NCBI GenBank assembly: GCA_023430145.1
Contig: JAEZCD010000288.1
Coordinates: forward strand, 1-15,812
From: Pseudomonadota bacterium
GTDB taxonomy: Bacteria > Pseudomonadota > Alphaproteobacteria > Rhizobiales > Methylopilaceae
Direction of reading: 5' to 3'
DNA length: 15,812 bases
This document shows, piece by piece, positions 1 through 7,085 of the stretch. Each line of letters begins with the position of its first letter. Positions within the stretch are counted from its first letter, which is position 1. A program made the position numbers and the translations under genes. The notes under the pieces are model-generated. The model was given only the letters and a program-made list of their open reading frames with translations. It did no database searches and was not told the origin of the DNA.

Positions 1-2103
1 CGCCTCCCCGGCGCGCTCAACGACGCCCGCTTCCTCGACGCCTGGATCCGCGTCGACGCCACCGGGGCGGTGACCGTCTTCACCGGCAAGGCCGAGCTCG
101 GCCAGGGCATCAGGACGGCGCTGCTGCAGGTCGCGGCCGAGGAGCTCGAGATCGAGCCGGGCACGATCACGCTCGTCACCGCCGATACCGAGCGCACGCC
201 GAACGAGGGCTATACGGCCGGCAGCCAGTCGATGCAGAACAGCGCGACGGCGATCCGCAACGCCGCCGCCCAGGTGCGCGAGATCCTGATCGCCGAGGCG
301 GCGACCCGGCTCGGCGTGCCGGCCGAAAACCTCCGCGCCGAAGGCGGCGCGGTGCTCGGCCCGGACGGCAAGCGGCTCGGCTATGGCGAGATCGTCTCCG
401 ACACGCTGCTGCATGTCGAGGCGCAGCCGAAATCCAAGCTGAAGGACCCGAAGTCCTTCAAGGTCATCGGCAAGAGCCTTCCCCGTGTCGACATACCGGG
501 GAAAGTCACTGGCGGCGCCGCCTTCGTGCAGGACATGCGCCTGCCCGGCATGCTGCACGCCCGCGTCATCCGTCCGCCGAGCCCGGGCGGCCGGCTCGCC
601 TCGGTCGACACCTCGGCGGTGGAGAAGATGCCGGGCGTCGTGCAGGTCGTGCGCGACGGCAGCTTCCTCGCTGTCGTCGCCGAGCGCGAATGGCAGGCCA
701 TCAAGGCGATGCGGGCGCTCGCCCGCGCCGCGCGCTGGGACGAGCGACCGACCATGCCGGACCCGGCGAAGCTCTACCCCACGATGGAGGGCGCGGTCAC
801 CGAGACCGGCACGGTCAAGCAGGAGGGCTCCGGCGAGGTCGCCGGCGCCAAAGTGCTCGAGGCGACCTTCACCCGGCCCTATCACATGCACGGCTCGATC
901 GGTCCCTCCTGCGCTGTGGCGCAGCTCGACGGCGGGACGATGCGCATCTGGACGCACACGCAAGGGGTCTATCCGGACCGCAAGGCGATCTCGGAAATGC
1001 TCGGCATGCCGGCGGAGGGGGTGCACTGCATTCAGGTCGAAGGCTCGGGCTGCTACGGCCACAACGGCGCCGACGACGCCGCGGCCGACGCTGCCCTGGT
1101 CGCCCGCGCCGTGCCCGGGCGGCCGGTGCGCGTGCAGTACATGCGCGAGCAGGAGCATGCCTGGGAGCCGTATGGCCCGGCGATGATCGGCAAGGTGCGC
1201 GCCGCCCTCGACGAGGCCGGCACGATCTCGGGCTGGAACTACGAGCTGTGGAGCAACACGCATTCGACGCGGCCGGGGCCGGCCGGGGCGCTGATCGCCG
1301 CGCGGCATCTCGCAACGCCGTTCCCGGAGGCGGTGCCGCGGCTGTCGATCAACCCGGCCGGCAATGGCGACCGCAACGCCATCCCGCTCTATCGGCTGCC
1401 GAACAAGAGCATCGCCTGGCACTTCATCCGCGACATGCCGCTGCGCGTCTCGGCCCTGCGCGGGCTCGGCGCCTATCTCAACGTCTTCGCCATCGAGAGT
1501 TTTATGGACGAGCTCGCGGCGGCGGCGGGGGCCGACCCGGTCGACTTCCGGCAGAAGCACCTCGACGATCCGCGTGCGAAAGACGTCGTCGCGCTGACGG
1601 CGGAAAAATTCGGCTGGGGGAAGAAGCCGGAGGCGAACCGCGGCCACGGCTTCGCCTTCGCCAAATACAAGAATCTCGCCGCCTACTGCGCGGTGGCCTG
1701 CGAGGTGGAGGTCGAGCCCGAGACCGGGCGTACCCGCATGCTGCGCGCGGTTTCGGCCACCGATGCCGGCGAGATCGTCAACCCGGACGGCATCCGCAAC
1801 CAGATCGAGGGCGGCATCCTGCAGGCGCTGAGCTGGACGCTCTACGAGCAGGTGGCGTTCGACGAGACGCGGATCAGAAGCGTCGACTGGTCGAGCTATC
1901 CGATCCTGCGCTTCAGCGCGGTGCCGGAGAGCGTCGAGGTGCACCTCGTGCCGCGGCCCGGCGCCCCGTTCCTCGGCGCCGGCGAGGCCTCGCAGGGCCC
2001 CGCCGGTGCGGCTGTGGCCAACGCCATCGCGTCGGCGACCGGCAAGCGGCTGCGCGACCTGCCGCTGACGCGGGAGCGGGTGAAAGCGGCGATCGGGGCT
2101 TGA
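1..2103 (+). CDS. Xanthine dehydrogenase-family molybdopterin-binding subunit (IorB/NicB-like), 5' end cut off
   Basis: The frame is open from the first base of the window, so the true start lies upstream; the ATG/GTG codons inside are not the start. The visible 700 residues are nearly full length for the family, with perhaps 10-40 residues missing. Family signatures are visible: FTGKAELGQGI near the N-terminus, SGCYGHNGADDAAADAALVA around positions 1050-1105, QEHAWEPYGPAM around 1150-1185, and GAGEASQGP near 1978-2000. That last motif holds the glutamate (codon at 1984) expected to be the catalytic base. Enzymes of this type hydroxylate N-heterocycles or aldehydes at a Mo-pterin centre. They normally work with a small 2Fe-2S subunit and often a cytochrome c; neither is in the window, but both could lie upstream. 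The match is to the isoquinoline 1-oxidoreductase / nicotinate dehydrogenase B type rather than CoxL. The substrate is unknown. A strong inverted repeat follows 50 nt after the stop. Confidence 0.9.
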   Translation, partial: RLPGALNDARFLDAWIRVDATGAVTVFTGKAELGQGIRTALLQVAAEELEIEPGTITLVTADTERTPNEGYTAGSQSMQNSATAIRNAAAQVREILIAEAATRLGVPAENLRAEGGAVLGPDGKRLGYGEIVSDTLLHVEAQPKSKLKDPKSFKVIGKSLPRVDIPGKVTGGAAFVQDMRLPGMLHARVIRPPSPGGRLASVDTSAVEKMPGVVQVVRDGSFLAVVAEREWQAIKAMRALARAARWDERPTMPDPAKLYPTMEGAVTETGTVKQEGSGEVAGAKVLEATFTRPYHMHGSIGPSCAVAQLDGGTMRIWTHTQGVYPDRKAISEMLGMPAEGVHCIQVEGSGCYGHNGADDAAADAALVARAVPGRPVRVQYMREQEHAWEPYGPAMIGKVRAALDEAGTISGWNYELWSNTHSTRPGPAGALIAARHLATPFPEAVPRLSINPAGNGDRNAIPLYRLPNKSIAWHFIRDMPLRVSALRGLGAYLNVFAIESFMDELAAAAGADPVDFRQKHLDDPRAKDVVALTAEKFGWGKKPEANRGHGFAFAKYKNLAAYCAVACEVEVEPETGRTRMLRAVSATDAGEIVNPDGIRNQIEGGILQALSWTLYEQVAFDETRIRSVDWSSYPILRFSAVPESVEVHLVPRPGAPFLGAGEASQGPAGAAVANAIASATGKRLRDLPLTRERVKAAIGA

Positions 2104-2152
2104 GGGCGCGCGGGCTCCGAAGGGCGACAAAAGCGTAGGCGGCCAGAATTTT

Positions 2153-2216
2153 CGCTCGTCCCCGCGAAAGCGGGGACCCAGACTTTTCTGGATCCCCGCT
2201 TTCGCGGGGATGAGCG
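2153..2216. repeat. Near-perfect inverted repeat, CCCCGCGAAAGCGGGG type
   Basis: Two 30-nt arms (2153-2182 and 2187-2216) are separated by the 4-nt loop CTTT and are complementary at 28 of 30 positions. Each arm is itself a short hairpin: GTCCCCGC with GCGGGGAC around a GAAA loop on the left, and its counterpart on the right. The arms begin outside with GTC and meet inside at CCAGA/TCTGG. This is a REP/BIME-like intergenic element. It may also help terminate the upstream transcript, although no T-run follows. Confidence 0.85.
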
Positions 2217-2299
2217 GAGGAGGATGCCCGCTAATCGCTCGCTGGGACCAACAGAAAATCCACCGCTCCGCCGGCGTTATACTTGCTGATTATTTGCGG

Positions 2300-2387
2300 C
2301 TCGTCATTCTCCGCGCAGGCGGAGGATCCAGTCTTCTTGCTGATCGCAGCAAAGGCGGGGTCCTCCGCCTTCGCGGAGGACGACGAG
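2300..2387. repeat. Paired-hairpin intergenic repeat, CTCCGCG..GCGGAG type (copy 1)
   Basis: The left arm (about 2300-2333) and right arm (about 2357-2387) are inverted copies with about five differences over 30 nt. Each folds on itself through a TCCGC/GCGGA core. The left arm has CGCGCAGG at its centre and the right arm, read in reverse complement, has CGCGAAGG. The same left/right difference is found in the second copy at 15651-15743, so both copies lie in the same orientation. No gene is present in the element. Confidence 0.8.
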
Positions 2388-2556
2388 GGAACAGCGGCGT
2401 CGCGGGGATGGTGGACGAGGGGCGGCCTCGCGCATGAAAGCGAGGCGGAGAACGCCCGCACCCAGAAATTGGGTTTCCCAGGATACCTTATTGACAACGC
2501 CCGCCGCCCACAGCAAACCTCGGCGCGGGCCGCGATGCCGGCTCCAAGGACCGATT

Positions 2557-2564
2557 GGGGAGGA
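2557..2564 (+). promoter_or_regulatory. Ribosome binding site fixing the GTG start of the TctC-like gene
   Basis: GGGGAGGA lies 7 nt before GTG 2572. It is the strongest Shine-Dalgarno sequence in the region. It favours GTG 2572 over the in-frame ATG at 2434, which would put a 46-residue non-signal extension in front of a good signal peptide. Confidence 0.75.
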
Positions 2565-2571
2565 ACGATCA

Positions 2572-3558
2572 GTGGCAATCCACGTCTCTCGCCGGGCGAC
2601 CGTGCTCGGCGCAATCGCTCTCGCAGCTCTGGCCGGCCCCGCATTCGCGCAGGACGCCCGGGCGCCGAAGGGACCGATCGAGATCGTCGTGCCCGCCAGC
2701 GCCGGCTCGACGCCGGACGTGCTGATGCGGCGCATGGCGAAAATCTTCGCCGACGAGAAGATCATCGACATTCCGATGGTGATCGTGAACCGGCCGGGCG
2801 GCGCCTGGTCGGTTGGCATGCGCTGGCTGCTGGACCGGCCCGGCGACGAGAACACGGTGCTGTCGCTCGCCGAGCCCGTCTTCTCGACGCCGATCGTGCA
2901 GGGCGGCCCGACCGCCTACGACCAGTTCACGCCGCTCGCCGTCTTCATGCAGACGCAGCTGATGGTCGTCGCGCAGCCGAACCACGAGGCGAAGACGCTC
3001 AAAGACCTCGTCGAGATCGCCCGCGCCAAGCCGCGCCAGGTGAAGATGGCCGGCTCGAGCCCGGGCTCGACCGACGCGCAGGTGGCGGGCCTCATCGAGA
3101 AGGCCGGCGACGTCAAGCTCACCTTCATCCCGCACGACGGCGGCGGGGCCGCGCAGGCAACCTTCCTCGGCGGCAATACCGACATCATCACGCTGACGCT
3201 CGACGAGGCGCTGCCGCTGATCAAGGCCGGCAAGGCCAAGCCGCTCGCGGTGCTCACCAACGCCCGCCGTCCGGAAGCGGATCTGAAGGACATCTCGACC
3301 GCCAAGGAGCAGGGCGTCGAGGTGGTCTGGGGGCAGATCTTCGGCCTCGTCGGCGCGCCCAAGCTCGACCCGGCGGTGGCGAAATGGTGGGACGAGAAGA
3401 TCACCCAGCTCGTCGCCACCAAGGCCTGGCAGGACGCGCTCGCCGCCGGCTTCCTCGGCAGCGACTTCATCCACGGCGCCGAGCTGAAGGCCTATCTCGA
3501 CAACGTGCACAAGAGCCGACTCGAGATCCTGCGCCAGCTCGGCCTCGCCAAGAGCTGA
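2572..3558 (+). CDS. Tripartite tricarboxylate transporter substrate-binding protein (TctC/Bug family)
   Basis: This 328-residue protein is the periplasmic solute-binding component of a TTT transporter, catching a small carboxylate or related compound for the TctB/TctA membrane proteins. The GTG start is chosen because GGGGAGGA lies 7 nt upstream and a signal peptide follows at once. That peptide begins SRRATVLG, has a hydrophobic core and ends AFA before QDA, a normal signal peptidase site; the double arginine gives a faint Tat flavour. The mature part opens with PIEIVVPASAGSTPDVLMRR, the Bug-family first beta strand and ligand loop. It continues with VNRPGGAWSVG, a KMAGSSPGSTD loop and FIPHDGGGAAQATFLGGNTD, all at family positions. 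The length is normal for the family. TctB follows after 21 nt. Bug proteins bind very varied ligands (citrate, terephthalate, nicotinate, amino acids), so no substrate is assigned. Confidence 0.93.
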   Translation: MAIHVSRRATVLGAIALAALAGPAFAQDARAPKGPIEIVVPASAGSTPDVLMRRMAKIFADEKIIDIPMVIVNRPGGAWSVGMRWLLDRPGDENTVLSLAEPVFSTPIVQGGPTAYDQFTPLAVFMQTQLMVVAQPNHEAKTLKDLVEIARAKPRQVKMAGSSPGSTDAQVAGLIEKAGDVKLTFIPHDGGGAAQATFLGGNTDIITLTLDEALPLIKAGKAKPLAVLTNARRPEADLKDISTAKEQGVEVVWGQIFGLVGAPKLDPAVAKWWDEKITQLVATKAWQDALAAGFLGSDFIHGAELKAYLDNVHKSRLEILRQLGLAKS

Positions 3559-3579
3559 CGGGTCGATGACGCCCGCGCC

Positions 3580-4032
3580 ATGAAGCGCCTCGACTTCGTC
3601 ACGGCCGCCGCCATGCTGCTGCTCGCAGCGGCCGTGATCTACGAGACCGGCGGCCTCGCCTATTGGGACGACATCACGCCCGGCTCGCGCTTCATGCCGC
3701 TCTGGATCTCGGCGGGCACGATCGTCCTCTCGGGACTCCTCGTCGTCGAGGCGGTCCGCAAGGACACCGACCAGCCGGTCGACTGGCCGGACACGGCCGG
3801 GGGACTCCGGGTCGCGCTGACGATGCTCGCCATCTTCGGCTTCGTCGCGCTAGCGCCGGTGCTCGGCTTCGTGGCCGGCGCGGCGCTCTTCGTGCTCGTC
3901 ATGCTGATCGGCGTGCTGCGGCGGCCGATCCTGCCGAGCGCGCTCACCGCCGTGGTGGCGGCCGGGATCATCCAGGCCGTCTTCGTCCAGTGGCTGAGCG
4001 TCGCCCTGCCCAAGGGCATTGTCGGGCTCTGA
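3580..4032 (+). CDS. Tripartite tricarboxylate transporter TctB-family small membrane protein
   Basis: This 150-residue integral membrane protein is the small permease subunit of the TTT transporter. About four hydrophobic segments are visible: roughly residues 6-25, 43-60, 76-100 and 105-145, the last probably two spans. Between the first two is the periplasmic loop YWDDITPGSRFMPLWIS, which matches the TctB pattern of an aromatic/Gly/Pro loop ending in a P-x-W-type turn. TctB sequences diverge strongly, so the call rests partly on position: it sits between tctC-like (21 nt before) and tctA-like (16 nt after) genes on the same strand. No strong Shine-Dalgarno is seen before ATG 3580, so it may depend on translation of the upstream gene. 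Confidence 0.9.
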   Translation: MKRLDFVTAAAMLLLAAAVIYETGGLAYWDDITPGSRFMPLWISAGTIVLSGLLVVEAVRKDTDQPVDWPDTAGGLRVALTMLAIFGFVALAPVLGFVAGAALFVLVMLIGVLRRPILPSALTAVVAAGIIQAVFVQWLSVALPKGIVGL

Positions 4033-4048
4033 GAAAGCGGGATCGGCG

Positions 4049-5584
4049 TTGGATATTCTCGCACTCCTCGGCCAGGGCTTTGCGGCGGCGCTGACACCGT
4101 CCGGCATCTTCGCCATCGTGCTCGGCGTGATGATCGGCCAGATGATCGGCGTGCTGCCGGGTATAGGTCCGGCCGCAGGCATGGCCCTGCTGCTGCCCGT
4201 CACGTTCGGCATGGAGCCGGCGGCGGCGATCATGATGCTGAGCGGCATCCTCTACGGCAGCATGTATGGCGGCACGCTGACCTCGGTGCTGATCAATGTC
4301 CCGGGCGAGGCGGCGAGCGTGATGACGGCGGTCGACGGCCACCAGATGGCCCGCAAGGGCCGCGCCGGCGCCGCCCTGTCGGTGTCGGCGATCGGCTCGT
4401 TCATCGCCGGCATCACCGGAACGATGGCGCTCGCTTTCGCGGCCGTCGCGCTGTCGAGCGTCGCGCTCCGCTTCAATGCGCCGGAGTTCTTCCTGCTGAC
4501 CGTGCTCGGCGTCACCGCCGCCGCCAATCTCGGCGCGCACTCGCCCGTCAAGGGGCTGCTCGTCGCCGCTTTCGGCCTCCTCATCGCGCTCGTGGGGAGC
4601 GATCCGATGATGGGCACCGAGCGCCTGACCTTCGGCAACCATCACCTGATCGAGGGCTTCGACTTCCTGCCGGTGGCGATCGGCATCTTCGGCATCGCCG
4701 AGGTGCTCGTCTCGCTCGAGCGGATGCACGAGCAGCACCCGATCCGGACCCGTCTCGCCGACATGTGGCTCACCGCGCAGGAATGGGCCGAGAGCCGGAT
4801 GGCGATCGTCCGCGGCACCGTCATCGGCTTCATCATCGGCCTCATGCCGGGCGCCGGCGCCACCGTCGCGGCTGTCATGGCCTATGTGGTCGAGAAGCGC
4901 TTCAGCAAGCATCCCGAGCGCTTCGGCTCGGGCGCCATCGACGGGGTCGCGGCTTCGGAATCGGCCAACAATTCCTGCGTCGCCGGTGCGCTGGCGCCGA
5001 TGCTGGCGCTCGGCATCCCGGCCTCGACCGGCACCGCGGTGCTGCTCGCGGCGCTGATCCTGCAGGGCATCCGCCCCGGGCCGATGCTCATGCAGCAGGA
5101 GCCGGTGCTGGTCTGGAGCCTCATCGCCAGCATGTTCATCGGCAACGTGATCCTGTTGATCCTCAACCTGCCGCTGGCGCCGGTGTTCGCCTCGCTGCTG
5201 CGCATCCCCTACGCCTATCTGGCGCCCGTCATCCTCGCGCTGTCGCTCGTCGGCGCCTTCGCCTCGACGCTGACCTTCTATACGCTGATCGTCGCCATCG
5301 TCTTCGGCATCGTCGGCTACTTCATGATCAAGGCCGACCTGCCGCGCGCGCCGCTCGTGCTGGCGCTCGTGCTGGCGCCGATGATGGAGAGCTCGCTGCG
5401 CCAGGCGCTGCTCTTGTCGGTCGGCGATCCGATGATCTTCGTCGACCGGCCGATCTCGGCCTTCCTGCTCGTCCTCCTCGTGCTGTCGCTCGTCTGGCCC
5501 ATCGTGCGCTTCTTCCTCGCAAGGCGCAGCGACCGCCGCCGGCGCCTCGCGGGCGCACAGAGCCTCGGTTCCCTTCAGGAGTAA
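4049..5584 (+). CDS. Tripartite tricarboxylate transporter permease, TctA family
   Basis: This is the large permease of the TTT transporter, about 511 residues with roughly ten or more hydrophobic spans. It uses the ion gradient to move the ligand brought by the TctC-like protein. TctA hallmarks are clear: GVLPGIGPAAGMALLLP near the N-terminus, then YGSMYGGTLTSVLINVPGE and VMTAVDGHQMARKGRAG. The second half has GLMPGAGATVAAVMAYVVEK followed by ASESANNSCVAGALAPMLAL and GIPAS. The start is uncertain. TTG 4049 gives the usual MDIL.. beginning and a 16-nt gap from tctB. Another TTG at 4019 would add ten residues and overlap tctB. I see no ATG or GTG at a suitable place. The hydrolase gene follows after 6 nt, with its ribosome site inside the end of this gene. 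Confidence 0.93.
   Translation: MDILALLGQGFAAALTPSGIFAIVLGVMIGQMIGVLPGIGPAAGMALLLPVTFGMEPAAAIMMLSGILYGSMYGGTLTSVLINVPGEAASVMTAVDGHQMARKGRAGAALSVSAIGSFIAGITGTMALAFAAVALSSVALRFNAPEFFLLTVLGVTAAANLGAHSPVKGLLVAAFGLLIALVGSDPMMGTERLTFGNHHLIEGFDFLPVAIGIFGIAEVLVSLERMHEQHPIRTRLADMWLTAQEWAESRMAIVRGTVIGFIIGLMPGAGATVAAVMAYVVEKRFSKHPERFGSGAIDGVAASESANNSCVAGALAPMLALGIPASTGTAVLLAALILQGIRPGPMLMQQEPVLVWSLIASMFIGNVILLILNLPLAPVFASLLRIPYAYLAPVILALSLVGAFASTLTFYTLIVAIVFGIVGYFMIKADLPRAPLVLALVLAPMMESSLRQALLLSVGDPMIFVDRPISAFLLVLLVLSLVWPIVRFFLARRSDRRRRLAGAQSLGSLQE
5575..5581 (+). promoter_or_regulatory. Ribosome binding site overlapping the end of the TctA-like gene
   Basis: TCAGGAG lies just before the TAA stop of the TctA-like gene and 9 nt before GTG 5591. 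It supports the GTG start of the hydrolase and places it in the same transcript as the transporter. Confidence 0.6.
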
Positions 5585-5590
5585 TCCCAC

Positions 5591-6775
5591 GTGACGACGC
5601 CTCCCATCCGCGGCTTCTGGATCGACCAGTTCCCCGGCAACTTCCTGTGGTCGAACGCCACCCTCATCATGAAGGGCATGGCCCCCTACGGGGTCGTCGC
5701 CGTCGAGGAGCTCGACCGCGCCTGCGAGCAACTGAAGGACCGGCAGGGCGACGACGCCGCCTGGTGGGAGGTCTGGAGCGCCATCGCCGAAGACGTGGAG
5801 CGGCGCGGCGAGGAGGCCGAGGCCTCCGGCCACAAGATGACCGCCGGCAACTATTTCCTGCGCGCCGGCCACTACTACTACAATGGCGAGCGCTTCATCC
5901 CGCCGGGCCCGGACAAGCGGGCGATGGCGGAAAAAGCCTACAAGAACTGGCACGCCGGCATCCGCCGCCGTTTCCCGAAGATCGAGTTCGTCGAGCTGCC
6001 CTACGAGGGCACGACGCTGCCGGCGCTGTTCCTGCCGGCCGAGGGCGTCAGCGGCCCGGCGCCGACCGTCGTCATCTTCAACGGCATGGACAATGCCAAG
6101 GAGATGAGCATCGTCTTCGCCGGCCTCGAGTTCTCCAGGCGCGGCTTCAACACGCTCGCCGTCGACGGCCCCGGCCAGGGCGAGAATCTGCGCCTGCGCG
6201 ACCTCTTCAGCCGCTACGACTACGAGGTGCCGGGGACGGCGGCCTACGAGTACCTCCAGACCCGCAAGGAGTCCGATCCGGCGCGCGTCGCCGTGATGGG
6301 CTACAGCTTCGGCGGCTACTATTCCTCGCGCATCGCCTCCTTCGAGCACCGCTACGCCGCCTGCGTGGCGCTGAGCGCCCTGCACTGGGATCTGGCCGGC
6401 TGGCAGCAGAACATTCTCGACAAGCTGCGCAGCTCGCCGAAGGCGATCGGCCAGTCGAACTTCCAGTTCCAGTGGGTGGTCGGCGCCAAGACTCCGGAAG
6501 AGGCCATCGAGACGGCGAAGAAATTCTCGCTCGACGGCGTCGTGCAGAAGATGCGCTGCCCCTTCCTCGTCACGCATGGCGGCAACGACCGCATCGTGCC
6601 GCTGCCGAGCGCGCCGAAGCTCTACGAGGCCTGCGGCTCGGCCGACAAGACGATAAAAATCTTCACCACCGAGGAGGGCGGGGCCGAGCACGCCCATGTC
6701 GACAACCGGCAGGTCGGCATCGATTTCGCCGCCGACTGGCTGGCCGACCGCTTCGCCCGCGTGAAGACCGGATGA
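5591..6775 (+). CDS. Alpha/beta hydrolase, 2,6-dihydroxypseudooxynicotine hydrolase-like
   Basis: This 394-residue cytoplasmic alpha/beta hydrolase has no signal peptide. Its helical N-terminal cap runs to about residue 135; the core begins near FVELPYEGTTLPALFLPA. The nucleophile elbow is GYSFGGYY with Ser239. Asp333 in THGGNDRIVP and His367 in GGAEHAHVDN complete a plausible catalytic triad. FNGMDNAKEM supplies the oxyanion region. This layout (cap first, FNG-D loop, GYS-GG-Y, E-H motif) is that of the family containing 2,6-dihydroxypseudooxynicotine hydrolase, which splits a C-C bond in nicotine breakdown, and related FrsA/DUF1100-type esterases. The GTG start has a good ribosome site in the preceding gene. 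Placement 6 nt after the TctA-like gene implies that the hydrolase acts on the imported compound or a product of it. The exact reaction is not known; a C-C hydrolase or an esterase/amidase are both possible. Confidence 0.85.
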   Translation: MTTPPIRGFWIDQFPGNFLWSNATLIMKGMAPYGVVAVEELDRACEQLKDRQGDDAAWWEVWSAIAEDVERRGEEAEASGHKMTAGNYFLRAGHYYYNGERFIPPGPDKRAMAEKAYKNWHAGIRRRFPKIEFVELPYEGTTLPALFLPAEGVSGPAPTVVIFNGMDNAKEMSIVFAGLEFSRRGFNTLAVDGPGQGENLRLRDLFSRYDYEVPGTAAYEYLQTRKESDPARVAVMGYSFGGYYSSRIASFEHRYAACVALSALHWDLAGWQQNILDKLRSSPKAIGQSNFQFQWVVGAKTPEEAIETAKKFSLDGVVQKMRCPFLVTHGGNDRIVPLPSAPKLYEACGSADKTIKIFTTEEGGAEHAHVDNRQVGIDFAADWLADRFARVKTG

Positions 6776-6845
6776 CGCGCGTCCCGCCCGACGAGATTCA
6801 CATATCTGCCGGCACTCCGTCGCGGCAGCCGGGCAAGACTTCCTT

Positions 6846-6973
6846 CCTCCCCCTGCAAGGGGGAGGCGGACTCGCGCAGCGAGCCGGTGGGGGTCCTCTC
6901 GCCGCCGCGTCTCAGAAAGAGGACCCCCACCCGGACGGCTTCGCCGTCTCGGCCTCCCCCTTTCAGGGGGAGG
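6846..6973. repeat. Composite five-hairpin palindromic repeat (CCTCCCCCT..AGGGGGAGG type)
   Basis: Five consecutive perfect stems are visible. They are CCTCCCCCT/AGGGGGAGG with a 3-nt loop (6846-6866), CTCGC/GCGAG (6871-6883), a 14-bp stem GGTGGGGGTCCTCT/AGAGGACCCCCACC (6886-6899 with 6918-6931, 18-nt loop), GACGGC/GCCGTC (6934-6948), and again CCTCCCCCT/AGGGGGAGG (6953-6973). The whole is roughly mirror-symmetric about 6908, so the outer hairpins are inverted copies of each other. This is a BIME-like intergenic element and not a gene. Confidence 0.85.
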
Positions 6974-7040
6974 AAAGCGCGGGGCGAGCCGTCCGTTCGG
7001 AGCGTGAATGCCGTAGCGTCCGGCCGGCCGCCGCAGCCTC

Positions 7041-7069
7041 GGGAGCCGCCGCTGTTTGCGGTGGCTCCC
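7041..7069. promoter_or_regulatory. 12-bp hairpin/operator-like palindrome before the GntR gene
   Basis: GGGAGCCGCCGC and GCGGTGGCTCCC pair over 12 positions (one G-T wobble) around the loop TGTTT. It ends 16 nt before ATG 7086. It could be an operator for the adjacent GntR-type regulator, an RNA hairpin in its leader, or a leftover repeat arm. No T-run follows, so a rho-independent terminator is unlikely. FadR-group operators are usually shorter, which makes the operator reading tentative. Confidence 0.45.
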
Positions 7070-7085
7070 GGCGAAGCGCCGTGCC

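Larger units (their letters stand above)
2104..2571. other. 468-nt intergenic region with two repeat elements
   Basis: This gap separates the molybdenum hydroxylase gene from the transporter operon and contains no convincing gene. It holds a near-perfect inverted repeat (2153-2216) and a second, paired-hairpin repeat (2300-2387). The stretch 2388-2556 is less GC-rich than its surroundings around 2461-2500 and probably contains the operon promoter. The only consensus-like element I see is TTGACA at 2491-2496, and no matching -10 box follows it at the right distance. Confidence 0.6.
6776..7085. other. 310-nt intergenic region between hydrolase and GntR gene
   Basis: No gene is visible here. 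The gap is filled by the composite repeat at 6846-6973 and by a separate strong hairpin at 7041-7069 just before the GntR gene. The stretch 6776-6845 is plain sequence, and 6974-7040 shows nothing I recognise. A promoter for the regulator gene should lie here, but I cannot point to -35/-10 boxes. Confidence 0.6.

Noticed and set aside
690..2138. A 482-codon plus-strand open frame overlapping the Mo-hydroxylase
   Set aside because: The translation is Arg/Gly/Ala-rich without family motifs, whereas the other frame carries clear molybdopterin-subunit motifs throughout.
2153..2387. A CRISPR array, because of repeated palindromes
   Set aside because: There are only single paired elements of different sequence, no regular repeat-spacer series and no cas genes.
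2491..2519. TTGACA as a -35 box for the transporter operon
   Set aside because: It matches the consensus exactly, but the sequence 17 nt downstream (CAAACC) is not a credible -10 box, so I do not call a promoter.
2434..2571. An N-terminal extension of the TctC-like protein from ATG 2434
   Set aside because: It would bury a good signal peptide behind 46 basic residues, and a strong ribosome site precedes GTG 2572.
6846..6973. An insertion sequence or MITE bounded by inverted repeats
   Set aside because: There is no transposase and I cannot see a target-site duplication. A REP/BIME-like repeat explains it as well.
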